A stretch of 64,000 bases of DNA, taken from Coptis chinensis. Lineage: Eukaryota > Streptophyta > Magnoliopsida > Ranunculales > Ranunculaceae. The translations under genes were made by a program, and so were the position numbers. Below the pieces are notes generated by a model. It was not told where the DNA came from and searched no databases. It saw only the letters and a program-made list of their open reading frames with translations. Position 1 is the first letter of the stretch. The number at the start of each line of letters is the position of its first letter. Where the stretch lies: positions 38,661,001-38,725,000 of the forward strand of contig CM027378.1 in the NCBI GenBank assembly GCA_015680905.1. The letters are read 5' to 3'. Below are positions 24,601 to 35,482 of the stretch, piece after piece.

Positions 24601-25890
24601 TTCAAAGATTGTGGAACCCCAACCACTCCTTCATCAGTTGGTATGTTGTATGTTTTCTCCAAGACCTCATTTATCCTACCAACATCCCTTTCATCTCATT
24701 TCCTCTCAAGTTTTCTTCAACCAACTGTTCTTCTTCACTATCACTTTTTCTTTGCATCGGTATGTATTCTTCATCGATGAGAACTCACTATGGTAAGCCT
24801 CTTCTTCGCATCAATTTGATCCACATTTAATCTACCCCCTTCTGTATGTGCTCTACCAGTTTGGGTTTCATCTACATATGAAATTAAAACCAATGTAATT
24901 AGACACTGTAATAGAAAAAGGTTACATATGAAATTAAAACCAATCTAATTAATATATCATTATCAGTGGTCACATTAGCAGTACCAGCAGCATGGTCATC
25001 CACTCCAAAGTTTAGAAAATCCAAGTTGAAGTAGTCATCAACAACTTCATCTAATGAATAAGGGGTAATGAGATATGTAAGAAGAATAAATGAAAAAATA
25101 AGCTCTAAGTAAACCCAATAAATGAAGGCGCACATGAACTTGAGAAGAAAGGAAGAGGAAGTATAGTTTGCCTTACTTTTCTTTTGACTCTGTTTAGAGT
25201 CGCTTTGGGACTTAGAGCTTTTCGGGTCTTCCTTCAAGATGACCAACTAGTTTGGGTTTCCACCCCACCCAAATGGTCCCCTCCAAGTGATTCACCACTT
25301 AAAGTCTGGGGCTGAGACCCACTACCATCAATATTGTATTCTAAAAGTTTTCTACCCTTACATGAACCACTTGTTAAGTCCACAATCCTATTAACTTCTT
25401 CCACAGTTGGCCACTCATCGAGATCAAATTCAATCCCCTTCTTGTATTATTTCCCTCCTACAATTACAACATCATCATCACTTACTTCTTCCTCATCGTC
25501 ACTTACTTCTTCCTCATCAGCACTACTACTCGACAATTCCTCAACCTCAGTAATTTTCACATACAAATTAGTATATCCACTTCTATCGGCTTTTGCATAA
25601 ACCCACATATACTTCAAATCATCATCAGGAACTAGCTACCTTAGATTTCCTCGTTCATTCCAATTAATCTCCAATATAGGGTTACAGTTGCAGTCAACAT
25701 GTTTTGTGATCCACTCAACTAATTCTGCCATGTTTGCCTTCTCGCCATCAACTAACTCTGTATTTAGTTCATGCCCACCCATATACACATTACGCCTAAC
25801 ACCATCCCTAGTAGCTTCTCTCCATTCACCATTAATATGCAATCTAAGAACTCGATACCTTAAAGCTGACCATTTTTCTCGAAACTACAA
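21683..25890 (-). pseudogene. MURA transposase of the MULE, decayed
   Basis: Minus-strand pieces follow the order of MURA. The N-terminal part has HINGEWREATRDGVRRN (about 25835-25790), followed by an acidic stretch near 25540-25480. A helical part at 24325-24100 has VYTPNDVMVEMMDKY and RRLLQANPGK. Then come GVRLSIIALDG-like DDE-domain sequence near 23970 and the clearest block at 23709-23155. That block ends in a SWIM zinc finger with C-D-C, W and GIPCLH spacing. A zinc knuckle (CLRCQVYGHN) near 22465 and a Gly/Arg-rich tail to 21683 close it. Stops and frame shifts separate the blocks, so no functional transposase is expected. Confidence 0.85.
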
Positions 25891-25963
25891 CATACAACAA
25901 AATGAGAATTCCCCTTACAAGTAATCAACCTAAACCCTAAAACAAAAGGGTAGAAACACACAA

Positions 25964-25966
<3 letters not shown>

Positions 25967-26013
<47 letters not shown>
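25967..26013. repeat. (GA)n microsatellite
   Basis: Long GA run inside the MULE near its right end. A second GA run lies at about 26129-26171. Confidence 0.95.
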
Positions 26014-26016
<3 letters not shown>

Positions 26017-26126
26017 TGTACAAAAAACGAAACAAAAATGTAATCTGTTTAAACAAAACTAAATTAAATGTAGATAAACGAGAACGAGACTTACCAACAA
26101 TCTCCACATACAGAGATCGAGAGAAT

Positions 26127-26174
<48 letters not shown>

Positions 26175-26891
26175 GATTAGGGCAATATTTGGGTGGTTTT
26201 TCCAAATGGGTATTACGTTTTAATGTGGCGGGAAACCCAACATAAGGGCAAAATGGCCATTATGTAAAATACGAGAGAGAGAGTGCAAGAATTAAATAAT
26301 GGCAACGTTTGGGGGGTTTTCGCAAAGCTAGGTTTAACGTGTTAATGTGGGGGGCAATATTTCATAAGGGTAAAATGGTCAATAGCTAAAATACCAACAT
26401 CATTACACACAAACAAAATTGTGAGTGGGGGCAAACTCAAATGATTTTAAAAATGGGTGGTTTAGTCAAACCGCTACTCATCTGTGGGGGGTTAAGTCAA
26501 AATTACCCTATTTTTTATTAGGCTAGTGCTCATTGTTCTTCATGGCTGCTAAGTTGACAAGTTTTTGTTATAGAAGACAAGTTATTGGAAGTACCCATGG
26601 GTGTAACTGATAAATTGTAAAGGACAATGTTATTTTAATTTAAAATATTTAACAAAGAGTTGGACAATTATAGTATGTATATTTATAGTGAAAGTGTGAA
26701 ACTATAACTAGGGCTTGGTTAGGGTCGAACTAATGAGGGCTGAATTAGGGTCAACCTATGTTTTAGAACCTTAGCCCTAGCCCTGCCCTAAACTCTGTAA
26801 GGGCTTTATAGGGGTTAGGGTCTGGTCGGTCAGGGCCGGGTTAGGGTCGTTAGGGCCAAATTCCCACCCCTAGTACAAGGGTATTGAACGG

Positions 26892-26892
<1 letters not shown>

Positions 26893-26946
<54 letters not shown>
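26893..26946. repeat. (TA)n microsatellite, target of the Helitron-like array
   Basis: TA run that directly abuts the first Helitron-like unit. TA repeats resume at 29424 on the far side of the array, so the array sits inside one microsatellite. Confidence 0.9.
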
Positions 26947-26949
<3 letters not shown>

Positions 26950-28541
26950 TAATATTAAAACTCCCACAAGGGGTATTTTCGAGCTTTATTAAAATTCATC
27001 GTCATCTCCTATTAAAACAGAAATTTCTCTCATATTTGAAAACGGAAATCTTTTTTTACAACGGGAATTTCTCTCGAGAATCCTTCTCCTATTAAAACAT
27101 AAGCTCTCTCCCAATTGAAAAAACGGGTTTTTAAAACTTAATTAAAACTTCATTAAAAACAATTTGTTAGAAAATTAAAACAGGTTAGCGACTAAAACGG
27201 TAGTTCCAATTTTCTAAAAAAATCTAAATGTTTTCAAAAGAATCGGTGCGTATGTAGGAACCGTTATTTTCAGAACGAATATTTCTACAAACCGCGAGAA
27301 CCCACGCGCAGCGTAATCAATGGGGTTCTCACGATTTTGGATTAGAGAACATACCTTTTAGATCCGGTTTAGATAACTCTTAGAATCCAAGCTTTATGAA
27401 TCCGAATCAACAATCAACCCATTGATCTTCTGTTGTATTCTTTTAGAACAGATTGGACGTTGTGTGGGCAACGATCTACCAATCCCCTTCTTTCTCACAA
27501 AGCTAGATCCAATTTTGGATTTATCTTTCCTTGCCTCTTTTTCTATTTCAGTGAATAGTGAATTTCGGCCAGAGAGAGAGTATTCTATTTATAGGCTACA
27601 ACAGGGACCATGAGGAGAAATTAGGGTTGAGCCTCCTGATGGGCTTGGGCTTCCCATGTTCGCCCATAACACACGGCCCAAGTCCGTTAACAAATGGCTT
27701 ATTCCATTAAAAGTCATTGTTGCACTACCGCCCTAATCCCAAATTACATGTCAACATTTATGGGCTCCATATTATATGCTCGTTGATCTCCCCGTGTTTA
27801 AGATATCGAATGTCCATTGATTAAGTCAAGTTACTGACAACTACATTAATCAACTTCTTATGTCCTTGAGTAGTACAACTCAACCTCATTGTCATGTTGG
27901 AATAAATCCACTTGCAGGGTTTACATGACAATCTTTTTGAGCTCCTCAAGGGGACATCATCAACCCGACTTCCAGCGGGTCACGGATTCTTTCTATAATC
28001 AACAACACACCTTAAATACAATGTCATTACCCAATTCATCGAGTTTGTTGATTCACAAATGAATCTCACTCATTGATGATTTAAAACAATATACAATGCA
28101 AGTAAGTGTCCGTTATTATATCCGGATTAAGAGGACAAGCATCCATAATAACAGAGGTGTTTGTTCTCTTACATAGTCAGTATAAAGAGAAACAACCTCA
28201 CTTGGTCATGTTCAATACACACAAAGTGTACTAGTGTAATCATATAGTCAAGATAGACTAATACCAAATTATACTACAACCATATTAATGATCTTCTGTG
28301 TACTAGGTTGTGAACGATTACTTATACTTTATAAGGCACTGATGATATGATCTTCTGTGTGTTCAAACCATATCATCTACAACATAAAGTATTAGACACA
28401 TGCATATAACTAATAACATATATAATATGCATAATATTTGCCCATATGATTCTCATTCAAAATATAAATAATTAGAGTTAATACAAAAGTAATGCTTTTA
28501 GTATATAACCCTATCAGCGTATGCATGGGCCTACAAGCTAA
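26947..28541 (+). mobile_element. Helitron-like unit 1, split by a solo LTR
   Basis: Starts TCTTAATATTAAAACTCCC and ends with a GTATGCATGGGCCTACAAG stretch plus CTAA. The end would form the hairpin expected of a Helitron 3' end. About 326 bp remain once the solo LTR and its 5-bp duplication are removed. The interior consists of cctattaaaacgg-like repeats. Non-coding. Confidence 0.6.
27253..28516. mobile_element. Solo LTR, 1264 bp
   Basis: It begins TGTAGGAACC and ends CCCTATCA, giving the TG...CA ends and short inverted termini of an LTR. It is flanked on both sides by GCGTA (27248-27252 and 28517-28521), a 5-bp duplication. There is no internal retrotransposon sequence, so recombination between two LTRs probably removed it. 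A TATA-like tctatttatagg occurs at about 27585. Family not assigned. Confidence 0.75.
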
Positions 28542-28966
28542 TCTTAATATTAAAGCTCCCACATGGGGTATTTTTCGAGCTCTATTAAAATTTTACGTCA
28601 TCATCTCTTATTAAAACGGGAATTCCTCTCCTATTGATTTTTTTTTAGGCATTTCTAATTAAAACAGGAATCATCCTCCTATTAAAACGGAAATTCTTCA
28701 TCTATTAGAAAAAAGAAATTATAGCACTTCTGATTAAAACATGAATCATTCTCTTATTAAAACATGAATCATTCTCTTATTAAAACGGTATCTCTCCCTC
28801 AATTAAAAAACGGGTTTTAAAATTTAATTAAAATAATTTGTTGAGAAATTAAAACAAATTAGCAAGGAAAACATGAATCACGATTTGTTAGAAATTATAT
28901 ATATATTTACGATTGTTGAGCAAATTTTTAAAAGAGTCGATGTCTATGCACGAGTTTACTTTCTAG
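28542..28966 (+). mobile_element. Helitron-like unit 2
   Basis: Starts TCTTAATATTAAAGCTCCC directly after unit 1 and ends gcacgagtttactttCTAG. It shares internal cctattaaaacgg and gtttttaaaatttaatta motifs with units 1 and 3. 425 bp, non-coding. Confidence 0.6.
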
Positions 28967-29423
28967 TCTTAACATTAAAGCTCCCATAATGGTTATTTTT
29001 CGAGGTTTATTAAAATTCTACATCATCTCCTATTAAAATAGGAATTTCTCTCCTATTTGAAAAACGAGAATATTTTTTTTTACAATGAAAATTCTTCTCC
29101 TATTATAACGGGAATTTCTCTCCTATTAAAACAAATTCTAACACTTCGAATTAAAGCGAGAATCATTCTCCTATTAAAATGGGAATTTGTCCCCTATTGA
29201 AAAGAGAAAATCTAACATATCTAATTAAAACATAAATTATTCTCCTATTAAAACAGGATCTCTCTCCCAATTGAAAAAATTGATTTTTAAAATTTAATTA
29301 AAACTTCTTTTAAAACAATTTGTTAGAAAATTAAAACGGGTTAGCGACTAAAACAGTAGTCCCACTTTTCTAAAAAAAAAATCTAAATATTTTCAAAAGA
29401 GCCAGTACAGGCCTACAAACTAG
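28967..29423 (+). mobile_element. Helitron-like unit 3
   Basis: Starts TCTTAACATTAAAGCTCCC right after the CTAG of unit 2 and ends ggcctacaaaCTAG, then (TA)n. 457 bp, non-coding, clearly related in sequence to units 1 and 2. Confidence 0.6.
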
Positions 29424-30844
29424 TATATATATATATATATATATAGCACACGTTTTCAAGACAATTCGTTCCTCTTTCCATAGGTAAATAGTTTTGACAG
29501 TGAGAGATATAGAGTGATCGAAAACTTAGAGATATACGTTATATGGGACGTTTATGGGCAAAACTGGGAATACGTGCCAAAAAATGCCCTCTGAATTTTT
29601 AGGTCGTCACGCCTGTGTAAAGAGAAGATTATCAAGCTGGATTCTGTTGGTCGTTGGCTCACACAAAATTTGAATGCTTAATTCCTAGTAAGTATTTACA
29701 TGGTGTTCCAGCTTCATTTGAGAACTGTGAGTTTGTGATGGTAATACACCATTTGTGTACTACTCCAGGAACATCTCTGCCGGGCTTACTAAATCTCCTA
29801 GGCCGATCAGGTTTCAATATCGAACTTCGGACTTACATACGTAGAGTGGTGCTTAGGCCCAAATCTTACTGCTAATGAATTTGTGTCCATCTTATCAACA
29901 AGCACAGGTTGAATACAAAAACCGAAAATGGAAAATAGATACGTAAAGAGGTCTAAATCACAATAGCTTTAGGCTTCAATGTTTTATACCAGACATAGGA
30001 TCTCCCCAAACAATATAGGGTGTGGTAGCATGATAGGAAAACAGAAACATCAATGAAAGTGAAAATAAATAGTAGTGGAGGACAATTCATAACCACTAAG
30101 CTTGTTTAGTGTCATTCACTGCGCCGTGCTGTTAGGAAAATGATAATGATAATGATAATGACAATCAGTAAACTAATTTGGTGACCCACTAGGCCACTAC
30201 GCAAGGAAGAGACTACAACATATAACAAAGGCTGACATTCGTTATGATCTGTATTAAGGTGGATAACACCAGGAATTGCTGAAAAACTGACGTGGAGAAC
30301 TAGACTGGTACCGTAACAGTTAGAATATATATGCATAGCTCATACAGTGTGCAACTTGTAAATCTATATACAGAAAAGTGGTGTACTGTAGAAAACATCC
30401 AAAGCTGTTGTCTTCCTTGCTCGACTGATCTGATTCTTTGGCACCCACTAGGAACAGAGACAGGGCACCTACTAGGAGGGCCAATTAATTAAGACAGGCA
30501 GGGCAGAGAAGATTAGATTAGATTTCCAAAATAACTGCAACATTCAAAATGCTAAGAGCCTAGTTACTTTTAACGATATCATAGGTCATCAATACTTCCA
30601 ACCATGAGAAAGAATAACACTACCAGAGTGTGCAAGAACCACAAGTGTCTTCACCAGGGTATCTGTTGACGACCTACGTGTTTAGACAAAGAGTCTTGGG
30701 AAAACAATGTAGAAATAAATGAGCGCGCAGGGTAAATCAGTAGAGAACTATCCTCGAGTAATGAGCATAATTTCAACAAAAATAGTAGTAGATGATGTCT
30801 AGTAACAACAAGCAGCAGAGAAACATAAGAGAAGGCCTATTAAG
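29424..30844. other. Non-coding stretch, no gene seen
   Basis: TA repeat at the start, then mixed AT-rich sequence. Short open frames have no recognisable domain. Confidence 0.45.
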
Positions 30845-31000
30845 TTCAGGAGTACAGTGAAGAATTTGTTCCACGCTCCATTGCAGCGAACATAGAATTC
30901 AAGAGTACTCTAGAATTTGTTTCAGCATTCCTTGCAGTCAACATGGAGTTCAGGAGTACTGAGTGGAATTTGCTCCAAGCTCCTTTGCAGTGAAGAAATT
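30845..31000. repeat. Degenerate tandem repeat, about 52 bp units
   Basis: Three imperfect units, each with ttca(a/g)gagtac, then gaatttg(t/c)tc and (c/t)(t/c)tgcag in the same order. Confidence 0.55.
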
Positions 31001-32069
31001 CCAAATATTGGAGGAGATGGAGGACTCTAAGATAACAAAAAAACAATATTAGAGTACTAGGACTTGTATGAAGAAAACAAAGGGGGGTGATACAATAGAG
31101 TCAGATAAACTCAGTGTAATATCCATTTATTTTAGTGATCCACCATTCAAATTGGCGTAACTAATGGGATTGAAGTAACACATAATATATAAGTAACGTC
31201 AAAAAATAAGAAGCAGAGCAAGAACAAGGTCTCTTCTTGAAAGTAATCAGACCTCAGGTTCAACAGCTGAACAGCAAGGATAAAACATTCAACGAGTAAA
31301 GACAGCGGGGAGTCTTAAGTCTTAACGGCATCTTCAATACCAAAGTGGAGGGAATAGAACCGACTCTCACGTGAACTGGTTCGGGCTAAAGTAACACAGT
31401 TGTGTACTGAAGCTAACTACTCAACACACTCTTTTGTCAGCTACGCTGCAATGAGTTCTCCAGATAAGAGCAGTGACTGGACAAGAAATCTTACAAGATA
31501 TGCATTTTCCTTCAACTGATTACCTAGTTACCGAGGTTGTGAAGGTAAACTTCTTTCAGTGAAGGAATCAACTCAGGTGGTGATGTGGAAGACTGTAGCA
31601 TGGATGAACGTCTAGGCTAATTTTCACTTGTTATAATTAGGGTGGACTGTGGAGGTGCATAAGAGCTGTTTGTCATAGATAATAGGTATTATTAAGTCTT
31701 TACGCCTTATTGAAAAACCTTAAATCCTTAATGCCTTCACAATCTTGTAACTCTTGTACTCATAGATAGTAGAGAAAAACTGAACTTGCATTTTCAGTAA
31801 AAACTAAAGTTCAACATCCCCATGGTACCAAAACCACAAATCTACAAAAGCATGGTTACTAAACTCACAATCACAGAAAACTTAATATACGAAATTCATG
31901 TTGCAAAACCTATAATGCATAAACTAGACAAGACACAAAGCCTATGGTGCAAAAATAAAGAATACACAGAAAAGAAGATTAGAGGATAGTGATTAGCAAG
32001 TCTGAAGATTTGTGAAGCACACATGCAATATCTAGTTCCAAAACTTGATGACAACTCAGATCCAGATGA
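31001..32069. other. Non-coding stretch, no gene seen
   Basis: AT-rich sequence with no element ends or coding similarity that I can identify. Confidence 0.4.
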
Positions 32070-32405
32070 TCAAACTGCCTCTCCTTTTCCATATTTTTCA
32101 AGACTACAGAAGATCTTGCACCCTTTATCAATCTCACTGAATACTCGTCTCAGTTTTACTTTCCCTACTGTTTCTGTTCTGACGCCTCCATATATAGTTG
32201 TGCTTTTACCAGGAGATGTGAAACCCTTTTTGCTGTCTTCTATCTTAATTTTTCCATTGCTAAAAGGTACTTCCCCAAAGTACTGCATCCATACGGGCTT
32301 ACTTGGAAGTGTTTTTTTGTCTTGCGAATTAAAAAACATAACTGGAAGACCAGTTTTGAACATAAGTGTGCCTTTTAATGGGGTGGTTTGGAACTTTGAA
32401 CGCAA
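32070..32405 (-). other. Unassigned open frame on the strand of the HAD gene
   Basis: An open frame of about 111 codons reads KGTLMFKTGLPVMFFN and PSKPVWMQYFGEVPFSNG. It lies about 880 bp beyond the HAD stop codon. It has a balanced, protein-like composition, but I do not recognise a family. It begins from TTG, with a stop a few codons upstream, so as a gene it would need an upstream exon. It could be a gene fragment; a chance open frame is not excluded. The opposite strand is open over the same stretch for a Leu/Ser-rich frame, which looks less protein-like. Confidence 0.25.
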
Positions 32406-33283
32406 CTCAATTATGACTTATTCAGCAAACGTCATTAGGTTATAACACGAGAGCTTGCCGGCTTACCGCGTATCAGAGAAACATGAACTGCAGAAACATG
32501 GAAAGTTGACAAAAAAATACTACCATGTCCTATCTGTGGCACTTTATAAATCTTGCCTAGGATTTCCTCATCTCAAATCCATACAAATCATAATAGGGTA
32601 CCTTAAATTGCAAGTGGAAGAAACGCTATGATCTATGCTGAAAGTAGTTCTACAAATGCTTAAAATTAGAGAACACACGTCGGCAGAAAGAAAATCAGAA
32701 AGCTGTTTTGCCATTTATCTCTATAAAGCGTAATGGAACCCGGTGTTAAAAAATTTACAGAGAAAAAAATGACACCAAACGCAAGAAATGGACAATGATG
32801 ATCCTAATGCTCGTTTTCACTATTATTTTCATTTATAAAACCTAGTAAGACATTTCATCAAACCCTACATAATCTACATATATAAATATGAAACATTGTT
32901 TTCCTTCAATATAATACAACCAAAGCTATCCTCCATAATACAACAAAGGTGCAGTGAAGTATAAACAGCAATACCTCCATATAGAAGTAACCGAGCATCT
33001 CAAAGAGCATGTGATTGTAGTGAGGAAGTGTTGGTCAATGAAGAGAGTAAAGAACATTCTCCACATGTCACGCCCAAGCAAATATTTGCTTTAGGAAAAC
33101 AATATCCCTATATATCAACATTGGTGCCAAAAGTTGTTAGAAGCTGTAACCTCTGTTATGCGGTAACATCTTTCTGAAAGAGTCAGATTTACAAAAATTG
33201 TTATATCATTTACAAAACTAAATAAAAAACAACATTGTGACAAAATCAATTGAAGTCTCTAGTTCGATCTTAAAGAGCTTTCT
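32406..33283. other. Region downstream of the HAD domain gene
   Basis: AT-rich. It should include the 3' untranslated region of the HAD gene. No other feature seen. Confidence 0.45.
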
Positions 33284-34123
33284 TCAGGTAGTCAAACCGC
33301 AGTTGATAACCTTACGGTAATAAAGCCAAGACGGATCTTTCTCTGTAATAGCACACTGCCCAAAAGGGTGTTGCTTAATGTACTTTTGAACATTTTCAGA
33401 TGTCGCTAAGCCTTCCAGATACAGCCTAATATCACCACCAGGTCCTAAGGAATTATCATTCTGATTCTGAAATTTATATGAAGGAGGGAAGATTGCGGTG
33501 CACGGAGGATTAAGCAAGGCTTTATAGGGAGAATCATCTATTAGCAATGTGTTTGATTCATTATACTCTCCATTTTCCCAGGGCAGATTAAGGTCGTGCT
33601 TATCCCATAGTTTTACCAGTTGTTTCAATACCAAAGGCTTCTGACTGTTCTCAATAGTGCAAAACCCTGTTTCAGTGCAATGGGATAGGTCCCAACAAAA
33701 TACCAATCCATGTTTCATATCGCCCATGATGAAATCAACAACACTGTCCACATTTGATTTAGTTCGGGATGACCAAACACCAACACTAAATCTTTGAAAG
33801 CAAAACTTCAAAAAATCATCACAGAATGGCCTCCTTAAAAGTGCTTTCCTTGAAATCCTCTTGTCAGCTTTGTATCCAGAAGGAAGATTGTTAACAATGT
33901 CAACAAGTAGACCATTAAGATCAAGAATAAGAAGTTTTCTTTTGATTTTACTGATTGGTGCTCTTTCTGGGGAAGCATATATCTCTATGAGCTTTTCCCC
34001 TATGACCCCATCCCCTATCACCATGACATCCTTTTCAAGATCTGTATTTAACGGAGTCATTTCATCTATCTGCTGTTTATTTGCGGATGTTCTGTTAGTT
34101 CCTTCACCCGTAGAACAATCTAA
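33284..34123 (-). CDS. FCP1-like HAD phosphatase domain, last exon
   Basis: The 279-residue frame holds a HAD-fold phosphatase domain of the FCP1/SCP type. KLLILDLNGLLVD carries motif I, RFSVGVWSSR motif II, and KPLVLKQLVKLW with NTLLIDDSPYK motifs III and IV. Motif I reads D-x-N rather than the usual D-x-D, so the nucleophile is kept but the proton donor is Asn. I recall this pattern from a plant subfamily usually annotated as an uncharacterised FCP1-homology protein. The sequence is in frame from an acceptor at 34124 (cataacag). An in-frame TAA lies just upstream, so the 5' part must be spliced in or start at the ATG at 34060. No other exon was found before the DUF724 gene. Substrate unknown; weak or altered activity is possible. 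Confidence 0.75.
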   Translation of the reverse strand, partial: LDCSTGEGTNRTSANKQQIDEMTPLNTDLEKDVMVIGDGVIGEKLIEIYASPERAPISKIKRKLLILDLNGLLVDIVNNLPSGYKADKRISRKALLRRPFCDDFLKFCFQRFSVGVWSSRTKSNVDSVVDFIMGDMKHGLVFCWDLSHCTETGFCTIENSQKPLVLKQLVKLWDKHDLNLPWENGEYNESNTLLIDDSPYKALLNPPCTAIFPPSYKFQNQNDNSLGPGGDIRLYLEGLATSENVQKYIKQHPFGQCAITEKDPSWLYYRKVINCGLTT

Positions 34124-35482
34124 CTGTTATGCAGAATGATCAAAATAGTTAGTTGATCATTCATGCTAGGTTGGTAAATCAATAGTTCAAGTGAACTACT
34201 TACGTATTAGATGTTATGGGCATTGTCCATATTATCAACATAAAACATAGAAAAAGTACTTCTGATAATTCTAGTAACATTAGAGAACCATTACATATAA
34301 CCTAAATTCAATATCTTGCTGTAAAACGGAATGTGATTTCATTAACTGGAAATAAAAAAAAATAGAAATAGATAATCATATCAATCTTATCCATATAGCC
34401 TGACCGAAGAGTATATTGCCTGTCATACTACAAAAGATCTAATAGCCACAAAGTGCCTGAAAAGAATAATCTAAACCAAATTACAAAAATACACTCTATA
34501 TTACAACTTACAAGACAAATCATATATTATGAATTCCCTTAAAGAAAATGAGTTAGCACCATAAAATCTTCATTCAAAACACACAGTAGTATGGGCTTAC
34601 TAACTAAATAATGTCGAACGGACAGACAAAAGAACATGGACATAGGGACAATGTCTGCGACTGAGATTTTAATAGATTATAACAGATTAATGTTCAATTG
34701 TGCATAGACTCTAAGGACACAATGGCTCATATTTCTCTCCATCCACCACTGTTCTGTGCTCTTTTCACAAAAAAAATTAAATAAAAAAAAAAAAACTCCA
34801 TCTCAAGTTCTGTACAGCTTTTGAGGGAGAGGCCATTTTCAGACAATGGTAATGACACAACCTTTTTAATTTCCAAAACGTAAAGCACAATTCTTTAGAT
34901 TGAGGTTGCAATAACAAAGAAAATTATCAATTGATTCGAGTTAGGATGCATCAAGGTACAACTTCTACCTTCAGTGATCAACATTCAGATAAAATTTCCT
35001 CTTATTAATTCAACAAAACTTAGACTCGGCCTATTGAACTTACACCAAAGTCATGGGACTTGCATCAAAAGGTGAGGTTGATCAAAAGGCTTGTCATACG
35101 TCTGAATGGGCTAGGCCTCCCCTAAATTAATAAAATAGATGTCAAGGGCACTTTCAACCTTCTCATATATGTCCTATATTTAGTTCGAGCATTATATTTT
35201 TTCGTAAAATGTAAAAACAACACAAACAATAGCCTCCAACAGATAACACAAGGAAATGGAACAGAGTCAAGATATAGAGTAGTAAGAAACTAACAAAAAC
35301 ATAAGAAAACAGGCTGAAAACAATCAGTTAAGACAGAAGGCTTGAAAATATTTAAACATTAATGGTGAATATAAAACAATTAAATGGATAGTAAATACCT
35401 TAATGCCATTGTAACGCTGTAGTTTTTTAGCTACATCAATCTCTAAACTACATAGCTTTAACAGAAAAATTACTAAGAAAGT
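34124..35482. other. Spacer or intron between DUF724 and HAD exons
   Basis: About 1.36 kb of AT-rich sequence with no clear exon, element or promoter. It may be an intergenic region or an intron of a joint transcript. Confidence 0.4.

Larger units (their letters stand above)
20296..26508. mobile_element. Mutator-like element (MULE), 6.2 kb
   Basis: Terminal inverted repeats of about 268 bp (20296-20563 and 26241-26508) are nearly identical, starting gggtaattttgacttaac. They are flanked by a perfect 9-bp duplication, TATTTTTTA (20287-20295 and 26509-26517), the hallmark of Mutator. Inside are a decayed MURA transposase on the minus strand and a small zinc-binding gene on the plus strand. Similar TIRs point to fairly recent movement, while the stops in MURA mean it could only move with help in trans. 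Confidence 0.9.
19422..26872. mobile_element. hAT-like element split by a nested Mutator-like element
   Basis: Ends taggggtggg and cccacccta-type complement form a 10-bp inverted repeat. The flanks GTACAAAG (19414-19421) and GTACAAGG (26873-26880) match at 7 of 8 positions. GGGTCGGG and GGGCC motifs crowd both ends. Removing the nested element and its duplicated target leaves about 1.2 kb with no transposase, so the outer element is non-autonomous. The nested element came later, as it lies wholly inside. Confidence 0.75.
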
